64,000 nucleotides of DNA, from assembly GCA_947486575.1 (NCBI GenBank), contig CANKUB010000002.1, positions 42,503-106,502 of the forward strand, written 5' to 3'. Origin of the DNA: Betaproteobacteria bacterium (GTDB lineage: Bacteria > Pseudomonadota > Gammaproteobacteria > Burkholderiales > SG8-41). Positions within the stretch are counted from its first letter, which is position 1, and the number at the start of each line of letters is the position of its first letter. Shown here one piece after another: positions 53,973 through 63,959 of this stretch. A program made the position numbers and the translations under genes. The notes beneath the pieces are model-generated. The model made no database searches, was not told where the DNA came from, and saw only the letters and a program-made list of their open reading frames with translations.

Positions 53973-54575
53973 TTAATGCATGCCGCCATTACGGATTACG
54001 CCCACGGCGATGCCTTCGATGGCGAATGGCTCGCTGCGCGGGTTGACGATGATGGGTTCGAAATCCGGGTTGGCAGGATGTAATTCGATTAAATGCTTTT
54101 GACGCTGGGCGCGTTTGACGGTGACTTCATCGGCAATACGCGCGACGACGATTTGCCCGGATTTGAAATCAGCCGTACGGTGCACGGCGAGCAGGTCGCC
54201 GTCGAGGATGCCCGCGTCGCGCATGCTTTCGCCCTTGACGGTGAGCAGATAGTCCGCGTGCGGCTTGAACATGCGCGGATCGATATTGTAATGGGCAGCA
54301 ACGTTTTCGGTGGCCAGCAGCGGCGCGCCGGCAGCCACGCGCCCGACCAGCGGAATGCCCGAAGGCTGCAAAATGCGGATGCCGCGTGAGGCGCCCGCCA
54401 GCATTTCTATGGCGCCTTTGCGCTCCAGTGCGCGCAGGTGATCCTCGGCAGCGTTAGGAGATTTAAAGCCCATGGCGCGGCAGATGTCGGCGCGGGTGGG
54501 CGGAAAGCCTGAAGTCGCTGTATGCTCGCGGATCAGGTGCAAAATTTCTTTCTGGCGCTCGGTGAGGTCTTCCAT
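53973..54575 (-). CDS. lexA: SOS repressor LexA
   Basis: A 200-residue repressor. The N-terminal winged helix has [15 protein letters not shown] and [25 protein letters not shown]. The self-cleavage site is Ala-Gly in VGRVAAGAP. The latent protease has the Ser in [11 protein letters not shown] and the Lys in [10 protein letters not shown]. It is cut when stimulated by RecA filaments. A canonical LexA box lies 24 bp upstream of its start, showing autoregulation, and the imuAB genes follow. Confidence 0.97.
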   Translation of the reverse strand: MEDLTERQKEILHLIREHTATSGFPPTRADICRAMGFKSPNAAEDHLRALERKGAIEMLAGASRGIRILQPSGIPLVGRVAAGAPLLATENVAAHYNIDPRMFKPHADYLLTVKGESMRDAGILDGDLLAVHRTADFKSGQIVVARIADEVTVKRAQRQKHLIELHPANPDFEPIIVNPRSEPFAIEGIAVGVIRNGGMH

Positions 54576-54599
54576 GTTGTGCTCCTGAGTGATGAATGG

Positions 54600-54615
54600 C
54601 TGTTATTATATACAG
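54600..54615. promoter_or_regulatory. LexA (SOS) box
   Basis: CTGTTATTATATACAG is an exact CTGT-N8-ACAG match with an AT-rich centre, 24-40 bp upstream of the lexA ATG. It should control lexA-VOC-imuA-imuB. Confidence 0.9.
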
Positions 54616-54631
54616 TTAATTGTGTATGGCA

Positions 54632-54656
54632 AGCCCGGCTTTGTGCTCGGGCTTTT
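54632..54656 (+). terminator. Orphan plus-strand terminator-like hairpin
   Basis: AGCCCG (54632-54637) pairs with CGGGCT (54648-54653), followed by TTTT including the stem end. It points in the plus direction, yet no plus-strand gene lies just upstream (lexA is on the other strand). The minus strand lacks a T run. Confidence 0.45.
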
Positions 54657-54675
54657 CCTTTGTTGGGTGAAAATT

Positions 54676-54700
54676 TATAAGTATTTGTTTTTAAATAATA
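54676..54700 (+). repeat. Dispersed AT-rich motif, copy 10
   Basis: AAGTATTTGTTTTTAAATAA at the centre of the 347 bp lexA/rimP gap is one of the best consensus matches, with AT-rich flanks. Confidence 0.65.
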
Positions 54701-54738
54701 TTTTTAACGTTCAATACAGGCTAAATCGTGTTGGCGTA

Positions 54739-54767
54739 TTGGAATCGGCCAGAATTTTTGTTATACT
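54739..54767 (+). promoter_or_regulatory. Sigma-70-type promoter of the rimP-nusA-infB operon
   Basis: TTGGAA (54739-54744) and TATACT (54762-54767) are 17 bp apart. This is the best promoter in the gap and lies about 70 bp upstream of the leader terminator. Confidence 0.65.
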
Positions 54768-54836
54768 TCAAGGCTGTGTTCCTTGGTTTGTGGGAATAGG
54801 GCTTAAAAAGCAGGGCATATAAACACGATGGAAACG

Positions 54837-54858
54837 ATGGGCGGTTCGCCCATTTTTT
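54837..54858 (+). terminator. Leader terminator/attenuator before rimP
   Basis: ATGGGCG-GTT-CGCCCAT forms a perfect 7 bp stem directly followed by T residues, a strong intrinsic terminator. It lies between the promoter and rimP, so it must be read through for the operon to be expressed. NusA, encoded two genes on, modulates such hairpins. Confidence 0.8.
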
Positions 54859-54905
54859 GTTTCTGGAAGCATTGCAAGCCAGTCAGAAAATAAGGAGTTT
54901 TTTCC

Positions 54906-54925
54906 TTAAGGTATTGATTTAAATG
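54906..54925 (+). repeat. Dispersed AT-rich motif, TTGATTT subtype, at the rimP start
   Basis: TTAAGGTATTGATTTAAATG ends with the rimP ATG. It fits the IHF core consensus and carries the AAGG that probably acts as ribosome site. Confidence 0.45.
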
Positions 54926-55351
54926 GATTTACTGGTATTACTGGAATCGACGCTAACCGGGCTTGGGTACGAGCTGGTTGATATGGAGCGCTCAGGCAAA
55001 GGCAGTCTGATGCGTGTCTTTATCGATAAGCCGGGCGGAGTTTTACTTGATGACTGCGCTGCGGTGAGCAACCATTTAAGCCGGGTTTTGACGGTTGAAA
55101 ATGTGCCTTACGAGCGGCTGGAAATATCGTCGCCAGGGTTGGACCGGCCGTTAAAAAAGGAGCGCGATTTTGTGCGCTTCGCCGGGCAAAAGGTACGGGT
55201 GAAGTTGCGCGTACCGCAGGATGGGCAGCGAAATTTTGTAGGTGTGTTGAAGCAAACCCGTGCGGGCAAAGTGGGGCTGGATGTTGAGGGGAAGGCAGTG
55301 ACGTTTGATCTTGCCAATCTCGACAAGGCGCGCTTGGTTCCGGCGATTTAG
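54923..55351 (+). CDS. rimP: Ribosome maturation factor RimP
   Basis: A 142-residue 30S assembly factor. LLESTLTGLGYELVDME and SLMRVFIDKPGG are in the N-terminal domain, and YERLEISSPGLDRPLKKERDFVRFAGQ at the domain join. The C-terminal SH3-like barrel contains FVGVLKQ. It heads the conserved rimP-nusA-infB operon. Confidence 0.95.
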   Translation: MDLLVLLESTLTGLGYELVDMERSGKGSLMRVFIDKPGGVLLDDCAAVSNHLSRVLTVENVPYERLEISSPGLDRPLKKERDFVRFAGQKVRVKLRVPQDGQRNFVGVLKQTRAGKVGLDVEGKAVTFDLANLDKARLVPAI

Positions 55352-55390
55352 TGCCTGTGGTACTTGTACATCAGGATTCAGGAGTTTCGT

Positions 55391-56875
55391 ATGAGCCGTG
55401 AAATTTTATTGCTGGTGGATGCGCTGGCGCGTGAAAAAAACGTCGAAAAAGAAATCGTTTTCGGCGCCCTTGAACTCGCGCTTGCTTCGGCCAGTAAAAA
55501 GAAATTCAGCGAAGACGTGGAAATACGTGCTTCGGTACACCGTGAAACGGGCGATTTTACGTTTTTCCGCCGTTGGCTTGTGGTGCCCGATGCTGAAATC
55601 GAAACGCCTTCGCGCGAATACAAACTGCACGAGGCGGTTGAGGAAAAGCCCGATTCTCAGATCGGCGATTACATTGAAGAGCCGTTAGAGGGTTTTGATC
55701 CCGGTCGCATTGGTGCGCAAACCGCCAAGCAGGTGATTTTGCAGCGTATACGCGATGCCGAGCGTGAGCAGATTCTGAATGATTTTCTGGCGCGTGACGA
55801 GCATCTTGTTACGGGCACCATCAAGCGCATGGAGCGCGGCAACGCCATTATTGAATCCGGGCGGCTTGAGGCATTGCTGCCGCGCGATCAGATGATTCCG
55901 AAGGAAAATCTGCGCGTGGGCGATCGCGTGCGCGCACTGGTGTGGAAGGTGGAGCGTGCGATGCGCGGCCCGCAGTTGATACTGTCACGCACTGCGCCGG
56001 AATTCATTATCCGTTTGTTTGAACTCGAAGTGCCGGAGCTTGAAGACGGCCTGATGGAAATCAAGGCGGCGGCGCGTGACCCCGGCTTGCGCGCGAAAAT
56101 TGCGGTGCTGTCAAAAGACAAGCGCATTGACCCGATCGGCACCTGCGTGGGCATGCGCGGCTCGCGCGTGCAGGCAGTGACCGGTGAGTTGGCGCAAGAG
56201 CGTGTGGATATTGTGTTGTGGAATGAAGATCCGGCGCAGTTTGTGGTCAGCGCGCTGGCGCCCGCCGAAGTCAGCAAGATCACCGTGGACGAAGAAAAAC
56301 ACAGCATGGATATCGTGGTGGACGAGGAAAATCTCGCTCAGGCCATCGGTCGCGGCGGCCAGAATGTGCGGCTTGCCAGCGAACTCACAGGCTGGGAAAT
56401 CAACATCATGAAAGAAGATGAGTGGAAGGCAAAGAGCGAGGAAGAATCCTCCGGCATCCGCGCCATCTTCATGGAAAAACTCGATGTCGATGAAGAAGTT
56501 GCCAACATTCTGATGGAAGAAGGCTTTTCCTCACTCGAAGAAGTGGCGTATGTGTCGCGCGCTGAAATGCTGGAGATTGAAGCGTTTGACGAATCAACGG
56601 TGGACGAACTGCGCAGCCGCGCGCGCAATACGCTGCTCACGCAGGAAATCGCTTCCGAAGAAAAAGTCGAGCATGACATCGAAGACTTGATGAAAGTTGC
56701 AACGATGGATCGTGATACGGCAAAGCTGCTCGCTTCAAAAGGGGTGGGCACGCAGGAAGCGCTGGCTGATTACGCCACTGATGATCTGGTCGAAGAGACG
56801 GGTATCGAAGCCGCACGCGCGAGTGAACTTATCATGGCAGCACGTGCGCCGTGGTTCGCGGAATCCAGCGCTTGA
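55391..56875 (+). CDS. nusA: Transcription termination/antitermination factor NusA
   Basis: Binds RNA polymerase and nascent RNA, acting on pausing, termination and antitermination. The ATG at 55391 has GGAG 6 bp upstream and gives 494 residues starting [17 protein letters not shown]. Domains: N-terminal polymerase-binding (1-125), S1 (about 130-200), two KH domains (about 225-345, [28 protein letters not shown]) and two acidic C-terminal repeats (about 360-490), the latter absent in many non-proteobacteria. Confidence 0.97.
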   Translation: MSREILLLVDALAREKNVEKEIVFGALELALASASKKKFSEDVEIRASVHRETGDFTFFRRWLVVPDAEIETPSREYKLHEAVEEKPDSQIGDYIEEPLEGFDPGRIGAQTAKQVILQRIRDAEREQILNDFLARDEHLVTGTIKRMERGNAIIESGRLEALLPRDQMIPKENLRVGDRVRALVWKVERAMRGPQLILSRTAPEFIIRLFELEVPELEDGLMEIKAAARDPGLRAKIAVLSKDKRIDPIGTCVGMRGSRVQAVTGELAQERVDIVLWNEDPAQFVVSALAPAEVSKITVDEEKHSMDIVVDEENLAQAIGRGGQNVRLASELTGWEINIMKEDEWKAKSEEESSGIRAIFMEKLDVDEEVANILMEEGFSSLEEVAYVSRAEMLEIEAFDESTVDELRSRARNTLLTQEIASEEKVEHDIEDLMKVATMDRDTAKLLASKGVGTQEALADYATDDLVEETGIEAARASELIMAARAPWFAESSA

Positions 56876-56951
56876 TAGTAAGTTAATGTATTTAATGTAA
56901 TACGCGTGATACGCACGATACGCACACAGAAATAGAGACGGGTCACATCGC

Positions 56952-59729
56952 ATGGCGCAACTGAACGTCACACAATTTGCAACCGAACTCGGCGTGCCGC
57001 CGACGCAGCTCATTGAGCAGCTGAAAGCGGCCGGCGTCAGTAAGGCATTTGCCGCTGAAACCGCGCTTACCGAGAGCGATAAGACGCAACTGCTTGATTA
57101 TCTTAGACAATCTCACGGGCAAGGTGAGGCAAAAAAGAAAATTACGCTGACCCGCCGTTCGACTACCGAGATTAAAAAATCTGATAGCACGACCGGCAAA
57201 GCACGCACCATTCAAGTTGAGGTGCGCAAAAAACGCGTGCTGGTCAAGCGCGATGTGGCAGCACCAGCTGAGACGGCAGAGGATTCTGGCGTAGCTGACG
57301 TACCTGTAGCAGCGCCAGAACCCGTAGAGGTTGAAGCGCCGGTCGTGGTCGAAGCACCTGTCGTGGAAGTCGCTGTGGTCGAGGCGCCAGTAGCCGTAGT
57401 TGAAGAGCCGCCGGTTGCGGTTGAGGCACCCGAGCCGGAGGCCGCACCGGCTGTAACGGTAGAGCCGGTTACGCCTGCCGCCCCCACCGGTCCGCGAACG
57501 GTACTGGATGCACGGCAGATTGCCATACGCGAGGCCGAGGCGCGACAGCACGCCACGTTGGCGCAACTTCAGGCTGCAGAAGTTCAGAAAAAACAAGCAC
57601 TTGAGGCAGAGCGTCGGCGTAAGGCCGAATTGGCTGCTGCGCCTCCAGTGGTGGCCAAGCCTGCTACCTCAGCGGACAAGGGCGCAAAAGGCGTAACTGC
57701 CAAAAGAGAACCCGAAGGTAAAGTCGCCGGCACGTTACACAAGCCCGCCGCGCCTGCTGGCGGCGAAAAGAAATCCTCCAAAAAAGCCGCAGCGCCCAAG
57801 CCGGGTGTATGGCGTGACGAAACCGCTGCCAAACGTCGTACGATCAAAACGCGCGGCGACAGTAGTAGCACAGGTTTAGGCGGCTGGCGTGATCGCAAGG
57901 CTGGCAAGCACGGATCGCACAGAGACGAATCGGATGCGCCGCATGCCTTCGCAGCACCCACCGAGCCGTTGGTGCGTGATGTGGTGGTGCCGGAAACGAT
58001 TTCCGTGGCTGATCTTGCGCACAAAATGTCGGTGAAAGCAGCCGAGGTGATCAAGGCACTGATGAAACTCGGCAGCATGGTCACCATCAATCAAGTGCTC
58101 GATCAGGACACCGCGATGATTCTGGTCGAGGAAATGGGCCACAAAGCCGTACGCGCCAAACTCGATGACCCCGACGCCTTTCTGGCTGATGACCAGGCGC
58201 CGCATGCCGAAGTGCAGGCAGAATCGCGCGCTCCAGTTGTCACTGTGATGGGCCACGTCGATCACGGCAAGACTTCACTGCTGGACGCCATACGCCGCAC
58301 CAAAGTGGCTGTGGGCGAAGCCGGTGGCATTACGCAGCATATTGGCGCGTATCACGTTGAAACTGCCAAGGGCATGATTACCTTCCTTGACACGCCGGGC
58401 CATGAAGCGTTTACCGCCATGCGCGCGCGCGGATCGAAAGTTACTGACTTGGTGATTCTGGTAGTGGCTGCCGATGATGGTGTGATGCCGCAGACGCAGG
58501 AAGCCATCGCGCATGCCAAGGCCGCCAAGGTGCCGATGGTTGTCGCGCTGAATAAAATTGATAAGCCCGAAGCGAATCCTGAACGTGTGATGCAGGATTT
58601 GTCGTCGCACGAAGTGGTGCCTGAACAATGGGGCGGCGACACGCAGTTTGTACCCGTGTCGGCGCGCACTGGCGCAGGTCTGGATGCGCTGCTTGATGCA
58701 ATACTGCTGCAGGCCGAAGTGCTGGATTTGAAAGCGCCGAAAGATGCACCGGCCAAAGGCGTAGTGATTGAATCGCGTCTGGATAAAGGTCGCGGGCCTG
58801 TTGCTACCATCCTGGTGCAGTCAGGTACCTTGAAACGTGGCGACATACTGCTCGCTGGTTCAGTATTCGGGCGCGTGCGCGCGCTGGTGGATGAGGCCGG
58901 CAAGAGTGTTGAAACGGCCGGGCCTTCAATCCCGGTTGAAGTGCTGGGCTTGCAGGATGTTCCTGCTGCGGGTGCCGATGTGCTGGTGCTCGGCGATGAG
59001 CGCAAGGCGCGCGAAATCGCGCTGTTCCGTCAAGGCAAATTCCGCGATGTCAAACTTGCCAAGCAGCAATCGGCCAAGCTCGAAAACATCTTCGAGCAAA
59101 TGGGCGAGGGCGAGAAAAAATCGCTCCATCTCATCATCAAAGCGGATGTGCAAGGCTCGTATGAAGGCTTGTCGCATGCGCTGGGCAAGCTCGCAACGGA
59201 AGAAGTTAAAGTCAATATCGTGCACGCTGCGATTGGCGGTATCACTGAATCAGACATCAACCTCGCGCTGGCTTCCAAAGCGGTGGTGATCGGCTTTAAT
59301 GTGCGTGCCGATGCAGCCGCGCGCAAGCTCGCCGAGAGCGGCGGCATTGACATCCGCTACTACAACATTATTTATGAAGCTGTTGATGAGATCAAGGCAG
59401 CGATGACCGGCATGTTGTCGCCCGAGCGCAGGGAAAGCGTGCTGGGCACAATTGAAGTGCGCGAGATTTTCAAGATTTCCAAAGTGGGCACCGTGGCCGG
59501 CTGTTTTGTCACCGACGGCCTCGCGCGCCGCAACGCCAAAGTGCGTGTGTTGCGTGATAGTGTAGTCATCCACGAAGGCGAATTCGATTCGTTGAAACGC
59601 TTCAAAGACGATGTTCGCGAAGTCAAATCCGGCTTCGAATGCGGCTTGTCGATGAAAGGCTATAACGATTTGAAGGCTGGCGATCTGCTCGAAGTGTATG
59701 AAGTTGTCGAGGTGGCGCGTAGTCTGTAA
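56952..59729 (+). CDS. infB: Translation initiation factor IF-2
   Basis: The GTPase that places initiator tRNA on the 30S subunit. 925 residues: an N-terminal IF2N domain (about 1-50), a long low-complexity linker rich in Val, Glu, Ala and Pro (about 95-180) and Lys/Ala-rich segments (to about 330), then a second IF2N domain. The G domain has [23 protein letters not shown] and NKIDKP. Domains II, III and IV follow. The ATG at 56952 follows a 76 bp gap after nusA. Confidence 0.97.
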   Translation: MAQLNVTQFATELGVPPTQLIEQLKAAGVSKAFAAETALTESDKTQLLDYLRQSHGQGEAKKKITLTRRSTTEIKKSDSTTGKARTIQVEVRKKRVLVKRDVAAPAETAEDSGVADVPVAAPEPVEVEAPVVVEAPVVEVAVVEAPVAVVEEPPVAVEAPEPEAAPAVTVEPVTPAAPTGPRTVLDARQIAIREAEARQHATLAQLQAAEVQKKQALEAERRRKAELAAAPPVVAKPATSADKGAKGVTAKREPEGKVAGTLHKPAAPAGGEKKSSKKAAAPKPGVWRDETAAKRRTIKTRGDSSSTGLGGWRDRKAGKHGSHRDESDAPHAFAAPTEPLVRDVVVPETISVADLAHKMSVKAAEVIKALMKLGSMVTINQVLDQDTAMILVEEMGHKAVRAKLDDPDAFLADDQAPHAEVQAESRAPVVTVMGHVDHGKTSLLDAIRRTKVAVGEAGGITQHIGAYHVETAKGMITFLDTPGHEAFTAMRARGSKVTDLVILVVAADDGVMPQTQEAIAHAKAAKVPMVVALNKIDKPEANPERVMQDLSSHEVVPEQWGGDTQFVPVSARTGAGLDALLDAILLQAEVLDLKAPKDAPAKGVVIESRLDKGRGPVATILVQSGTLKRGDILLAGSVFGRVRALVDEAGKSVETAGPSIPVEVLGLQDVPAAGADVLVLGDERKAREIALFRQGKFRDVKLAKQQSAKLENIFEQMGEGEKKSLHLIIKADVQGSYEGLSHALGKLATEEVKVNIVHAAIGGITESDINLALASKAVVIGFNVRADAAARKLAESGGIDIRYYNIIYEAVDEIKAAMTGMLSPERRESVLGTIEVREIFKISKVGTVAGCFVTDGLARRNAKVRVLRDSVVIHEGEFDSLKRFKDDVREVKSGFECGLSMKGYNDLKAGDLLEVYEVVEVARSL

Positions 59730-59747
59730 CTATTTGTTTTTAAATAG
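59726..59747 (+). repeat. Dispersed AT-rich motif, copy 11 (best match), infB-rbfA gap
   Basis: GTAACTATTTGTTTTTAAAT followed by AG overlaps the infB stop codon. Its ends form an inverted repeat AACTATTT/AAATAGTT and it is followed by TTTT, so it may also act as a weak terminator. Confidence 0.7.
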
Positions 59748-59771
59748 TTTTTCAGATACGCCCCACACGCC

Positions 59772-60149
59772 ATGCCGAAAGACTATCCCCGCAGTCGGCG
59801 CATCGCCGAGCAAATCCAGCGCGAGTTGTCGCAGATAATCCGGCTTGAGTTGAAAGATCCGCGCGTGGGCATGATCACCGTGACTGATGTTGAAGTCACC
59901 CAAGATTACTCGCATGCCAAGATTTTTTTCACACGCCTGGGTAATTTAGGCGACGCGGCAGACAACGCCAGCATACTGAAAGCGCTGGAACATGCCGGTG
60001 GATTCCTGCGCAGTGAACTCGCACATCGCATGCGGCTTCGTATCGTTCCGCAACTGCATTTCGAATACGACGAATCGGTTGAGCGTGGCGTGCGTTTATC
60101 CAATCTGATCGACGAGGCCGTTGCCACCAAACCGAACGGCGCTACTTGA
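59772..60149 (+). CDS. rbfA: Ribosome-binding factor A
   Basis: A 125-residue single KH-like domain protein for 16S rRNA 5'-end maturation and cold adaptation. Seen are RSRRIAEQIQRELSQIIRLELKDPRVGMITVTDVEVTQD split across the first half (residues about 5-45), HAKIFFTRLG, LRSELAHRMRLRIVPQLHFEYD and the acidic C-terminus. Context infB-rbfA-truB is standard. Confidence 0.96.
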   Translation: MPKDYPRSRRIAEQIQRELSQIIRLELKDPRVGMITVTDVEVTQDYSHAKIFFTRLGNLGDAADNASILKALEHAGGFLRSELAHRMRLRIVPQLHFEYDESVERGVRLSNLIDEAVATKPNGAT

Positions 60150-60169
60150 TTACGTGAGGCTGTGAGTTC

Positions 60170-61093
60170 GTGAGTAAGCCCAGACGCACCAGCCACCGTG
60201 TAGATGGCGTGCTGCTGCTCAACAAACCGCTGGGCATTAGTTCGCAGCAAGCGGTGAGCCGTGTACGCCACTTATTCAGCGCCGCCAAGGCCGGGCACAC
60301 CGGCACGCTGGACCCCGCCGCTGACGGCTTGCTGCCGGTATGTTTTGGCGAAGCCACCAAGTTCAGTCATCTGCTGCTCGACGCTGACAAAGCGTATGTC
60401 GCTACCGTGCGGCTGGGTGTGACTACATCCACTGGCGACGCCGAGGGAGCAGTCATTACCAGCAAGCCGCCAGTGACAGAAATCAACGTGATCCTGCATG
60501 CGCTGGAGAAATTTCGCGGTGACATCACCCAAACGCCACCCATGCACAGCGCACTCAAACACAAAGGCGTGCCGCTCTACGAATACGCGCGCAAAGGGGT
60601 GGAAATTGAGCGGCAACCACGCAATATCCGCATTCATGTGTTGCAAGTTATTGATTTAAAAGAGAATTTATTAAAACTTCAAGTGTCATGCAGCAAAGGC
60701 ACGTATATCCGCGTCTTGGCGGAAGACATTGGATCAGCATTGGGTTGTGGCGCAAGCCTGTGCGCGCTGACGCGCACACAAAGCGGCGCACTGACGCTGA
60801 CGCATGAAGCCGCCTGCACCCTGGAAGCGCTACAGACCATGAGCGAAGGCGAGCGCACTCAGCGGCTGTTGCCGGTCGACACGCTGTTAAGCGGCCTGCC
60901 TGCGCTGCACGTGGGGCCTGAAGAAGCCGCAAGACTGCTACTTGGGCAAAAGCTGGCACTAAGGCAGGCCAATATCATCGGTTTTGCACGGATTTACGGG
61001 CCGGAACAGCGATTTCTGGGCCTGGTTGAAGTGGGCGAGGGCGGGCGCACTGTACCGCAACGCATGCTGACGCAAGCGCATGAAGCGAATTAA
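60170..61093 (+). CDS. truB: tRNA pseudouridine-55 synthase
   Basis: Isomerises U55 in the T-loop of tRNAs. The 307 residues have [17 protein letters not shown], the catalytic Asp in [16 protein letters not shown], the [17 protein letters not shown] strand, [20 protein letters not shown] and a C-terminal PUA domain with [15 protein letters not shown] before it. GTG start 20 bp after rbfA. A dispersed-motif copy is inside the gene near 60650. Confidence 0.96.
   Translation: MSKPRRTSHRVDGVLLLNKPLGISSQQAVSRVRHLFSAAKAGHTGTLDPAADGLLPVCFGEATKFSHLLLDADKAYVATVRLGVTTSTGDAEGAVITSKPPVTEINVILHALEKFRGDITQTPPMHSALKHKGVPLYEYARKGVEIERQPRNIRIHVLQVIDLKENLLKLQVSCSKGTYIRVLAEDIGSALGCGASLCALTRTQSGALTLTHEAACTLEALQTMSEGERTQRLLPVDTLLSGLPALHVGPEEAARLLLGQKLALRQANIIGFARIYGPEQRFLGLVEVGEGGRTVPQRMLTQAHEAN
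60643..60662 (+). repeat. Dispersed AT-rich motif, TTGATTT subtype, inside truB
   Basis: GCAAGTTATTGATTTAAAAG encodes LQVIDLKE of TruB and fits the IHF core consensus. The surrounding 45 bp are much more AT-rich than the rest of the gene. Confidence 0.45.
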
Positions 61094-61111
61094 GAATTTT
61101 GCATCGCGAAG

Positions 61112-61141
61112 TTAGCATTCGACAGCAAAATCCAGTAAAAT
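61112..61141 (+). promoter_or_regulatory. Probable promoter of rpsO
   Basis: TTAGCA (61112-61117) and TAAAAT (61136-61141) are 18 bp apart, leaving about 20 nt of leader before the rpsO ribosome site. The -35 is imperfect. Confidence 0.5.
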
Positions 61142-61167
61142 GCTGGGTTTTCGAGCGGAGAAAGAAC

Positions 61168-61437
61168 ATGGCAGTAACTACCCCCCAAAAGGCGCAGGTC
61201 GTGGCCGATTATCAGCGCAAGGCCGGTGACACTGGTTCGCCAGAAGTGCAGATCGCATTGCTGACCACGCGCATTGTCGGTCTGACCGATCATTTCAAGG
61301 CGAATGTGAAAGATCATCATTCACGCCGTGGTTTGCTGCGCATGGTAAGTCAACGCCGCAAGCTGCTGGATTATCTGAAGCGCAGCAATGTCGATACGTA
61401 CAAAAACGTGATCGATCGCCTGGGTTTACGCAAATAA
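61168..61437 (+). CDS. rpsO: 30S ribosomal protein S15
   Basis: An 89-residue primary 16S rRNA-binding protein. The ATG at 61168 has GGAG 7 bp upstream. The S15 signature is clear: [48 protein letters not shown]. An open frame upstream of the ATG lacks family sequence. The order truB-rpsO-pnp is conserved. Confidence 0.98.
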   Translation: MAVTTPQKAQVVADYQRKAGDTGSPEVQIALLTTRIVGLTDHFKANVKDHHSRRGLLRMVSQRRKLLDYLKRSNVDTYKNVIDRLGLRK

Positions 61438-61590
61438 GTTTGCGCAAGTAAGCCTGCGTAAGTAATCTACAAAGCACAGCTCGCCATGCCGGGAACCTGC
61501 GCACGCCAGCCGGGGGATACTAATGCACGGTACGCCTCATTGGGCGTGACGCACCTGAATTTTTCGGCGCGGGCGTGATAAAAAAACCAG

Positions 61591-61615
61591 AGACCGCTTG
61601 CCAGCGGTCTTTTTG
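61591..61615 (+). terminator. Intrinsic terminator between rpsO and pnp
   Basis: AGACCGC-TTGCCA-GCGGTCT is a perfect 7 bp stem followed by TTTT and preceded by seven A residues. The rest of the 231 bp rpsO-pnp gap (61438-61590) shows no gene. Confidence 0.85.
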
Positions 61616-61668
61616 TTTGGGTAGTTTATTAAGACAACTGAAAAATTGAGAAAATTGAGGATAACGAA

Positions 61669-63774
61669 TTGAGTCACGTTAAAAAGTCGATCATGTGGGG
61701 ACGTCACCAGTTGACACTGGAGACCGGAGAAATCGCGCGTCAGTCGGGCGGCGCGGTAATGGTAACCATGGAAGAAACCGTAGTGCTGGTCACTGTGGTG
61801 GCCAAGCGCAAAGCCAAGGCGGGGCAGGATTTCTTTCCGCTCACCGTGGATTACCAGGAAAAAACCTACGCCGCAGGCAAAATCCCCGGCGGATTTTTCC
61901 GTCGTGAAGGACGCCCGTCAGAAAAAGAAATTCTGACCTGCCGTTTGATTGATCGTCCGCTGCGCCCGCTATTCCCGGACGGCTTTTACAATGAAGTGCA
62001 AGTCATTGCCACTGTGATGTCGTCCAACAATGAAATCGATTCTGATATTCCTGCGATGATTGGCGCCTCTGCAGCGATGTCGATTTCCGGCGTGCCGTTT
62101 CAAGGGCCGATTGGCGCCGCACGCGTGGGTTTCATCAACGGCGGTTACGTGTTGAACCCGACCCAGACCGAACTCAAAACGTCGCAGTTAGATCTGGTGG
62201 TTGCTGGTACGCAACAAGCCGTGCTGATGGTCGAATCCGAAGCGCAGGTGTTGTCAGAAGACATCATGCTGGGCGCCGTGGTTTATGGTCATGAGCAAAT
62301 GCAGGTGGTTATAAACACCATTCACGAAATGGTTGAAGAAGCGGGCAAGCCGCTGTGGGATTGGGCGCCCGCGCCAAAAGATGAGGCGCTGATCGCTCGT
62401 ATTACCGCCATTGCCGACAAAGATTTGAACGCCGCATTTCAGATGAAAGAAAAGCAGGCCCGTTCTGCTGCCATCGACGATATCTGGAAGCGTGTGCATA
62501 CCGAAGTCGGCGTGGGCAATGAAGGTGGCCCCGACACCAATGTGGTTCACGAAATCTGTTTCGCGCTGGAATCCAAAATCGTGCGCGGACAAATTTTGAA
62601 TGGCGAGCCGCGCATTGATGGCCGTGACACACGCACTGTGCGTCCGATCACCATTCGCAACAGCGTGCTGCCACGTACGCATGGCTCATCGCTATTCACG
62701 CGCGGTGAAACGCAGGCGCTCGTCGTTGCAACACTGGGCACCGCACGTGACGAACAACGCATCGACGCGCTGATGGGCGAAATTAAAGATCGCTTTATGC
62801 TCCACTACAACATGCCTCCTTATGCCACCGGCGAAACCGGTCGCGTGGGTACGCCCAAGCGCCGCGAAATCGGCCACGGCCGTCTCGCCAAGCGCGCGTT
62901 GCTGGCGGTGTTGCCGAAGGCGGATGAGTTCGCGTATTCAATTCGTCTGGTTTCGGAAATTACCGAATCCAATGGCTCAAGCTCAATGGCGTCGGTTTGT
63001 GGTGGCTGCCTGGCGTTGATGGATGCTGGCGTGCCCCTGAAGGATCACGTCGCCGGTATCGCCATGGGCTTGATCAAGGAAGGCAATCGCTTCGCCGTGC
63101 TGTCGGATATTCTAGGTGACGAAGATCACCTGGGCGATATGGATTTCAAAGTGGCTGGCACCGCATTGGGCATTACCGCACTGCAAATGGACATCAAGAT
63201 CACCGGCATCACAAAAGAAATCATGCACGCTGCACTGGTGCAGGCGCGCGAAGGCCGTTTGCATATTTTGGAAAAAATGCGCGGCTCAATGGACACTGCC
63301 CGTACTGATCTTTCAGCATGGGCGCCGCGCATGATTACGTTCAAAATCAAACCGGACAAAATTCGTGATGTCATCGGCAAGGGTGGCGCAGTCATACGCG
63401 CACTGACCGAAGAAACCGGCACCACTATCGATATTCAGGACGACGGCTCGGTGACGATTGCCTGTGTTTCAGCCGAGGGTGGCGAAGCTGCTCGCAAGCG
63501 CATCGAAGAAATCACCGCAGATGTTGAAGTGGGCAAGATCTACGACGGCACTGTGTTGAAGCTGCTGGATTTCGGCGCGATTGTCAGCGTATTGCCGGGT
63601 CGCGATGGCTTGCTGCATATCTCGCAAATCGCCAACGAGCGCGTGAACGCTGTGGCCGATCATTTGAAAGAAGGTCAGGCTGTGCGCGTAAAAGTGCTGG
63701 AGGCCGATGAAAAAGGCCGTCTGCGCCTCTCAATGAAGGCAGCTGCGGCCGAGGCGGCAGCCCCTGCCGCATAG
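61669..63774 (+). CDS. pnp: Polyribonucleotide nucleotidyltransferase (PNPase)
   Basis: Phosphorolytic 3'-5' exoribonuclease of the RNA degradosome. 701 residues: two RNase PH-like domains (first about 1-215; second about 310-545 with [52 protein letters not shown] and the active-site [18 protein letters not shown]), KH ([20 protein letters not shown]) and S1 ([32 protein letters not shown]) domains. The TTG at 61669 gives the usual [10 protein letters not shown] opening and has GAGG 8 bp upstream; no ATG fits better. Confidence 0.96.
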   Translation: MSHVKKSIMWGRHQLTLETGEIARQSGGAVMVTMEETVVLVTVVAKRKAKAGQDFFPLTVDYQEKTYAAGKIPGGFFRREGRPSEKEILTCRLIDRPLRPLFPDGFYNEVQVIATVMSSNNEIDSDIPAMIGASAAMSISGVPFQGPIGAARVGFINGGYVLNPTQTELKTSQLDLVVAGTQQAVLMVESEAQVLSEDIMLGAVVYGHEQMQVVINTIHEMVEEAGKPLWDWAPAPKDEALIARITAIADKDLNAAFQMKEKQARSAAIDDIWKRVHTEVGVGNEGGPDTNVVHEICFALESKIVRGQILNGEPRIDGRDTRTVRPITIRNSVLPRTHGSSLFTRGETQALVVATLGTARDEQRIDALMGEIKDRFMLHYNMPPYATGETGRVGTPKRREIGHGRLAKRALLAVLPKADEFAYSIRLVSEITESNGSSSMASVCGGCLALMDAGVPLKDHVAGIAMGLIKEGNRFAVLSDILGDEDHLGDMDFKVAGTALGITALQMDIKITGITKEIMHAALVQAREGRLHILEKMRGSMDTARTDLSAWAPRMITFKIKPDKIRDVIGKGGAVIRALTEETGTTIDIQDDGSVTIACVSAEGGEAARKRIEEITADVEVGKIYDGTVLKLLDFGAIVSVLPGRDGLLHISQIANERVNAVADHLKEGQAVRVKVLEADEKGRLRLSMKAAAAEAAAPAA

Positions 63775-63795
63775 TTGGTATTCCGCACTCAATAA

Positions 63796-63821
63796 AAAGG
63801 GCAACCTCGGTTGCCTTTTTT
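63796..63821 (+). terminator. Intrinsic terminator of pnp
   Basis: GGCAAC-CTCG-GTTGCC forms a perfect 6 bp stem with AAAAA before it and six T residues after it, 25 bp after the pnp stop. It ends the rpsO/pnp transcripts. Confidence 0.9.
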
Positions 63822-63959
63822 ATTGTGACCAGTTGTTTTTGTGTTTAAAAATTATGGGTCATCGCGTCTTAGTGTGGGCGATTTTGGGTAAAAAGCGTGG
63901 TGAATTGTCTATGAAAACAGTCGTGTTCAAAGCGACCTGAAATCTGGCACGATTGTAGG

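Noticed and set aside
54589..54822. 77-residue plus-strand frame in the lexA/rimP gap
   Set aside because: It runs across the LexA box, a terminator, a dispersed motif and the promoter, and has no ribosome site or family pattern.
54660..54920. Possible initiator tRNA gene before rimP, as in enterobacteria
   Set aside because: No cloverleaf, T-loop sequence or CCA end could be found on either strand.
57290..57500. Repetitive Val/Glu/Ala/Pro-coding stretch in infB, considered as a tandem DNA repeat
   Set aside because: It is the usual low-complexity IF-2 linker; units are not conserved at DNA level.
63944..63957. TGGCAC followed by TTG, considered as a second sigma-54 promoter
   Set aside because: The spacing between the TGGCAC and TTG parts is only 2 bp instead of 5, and the GC of the -12 element is missing.
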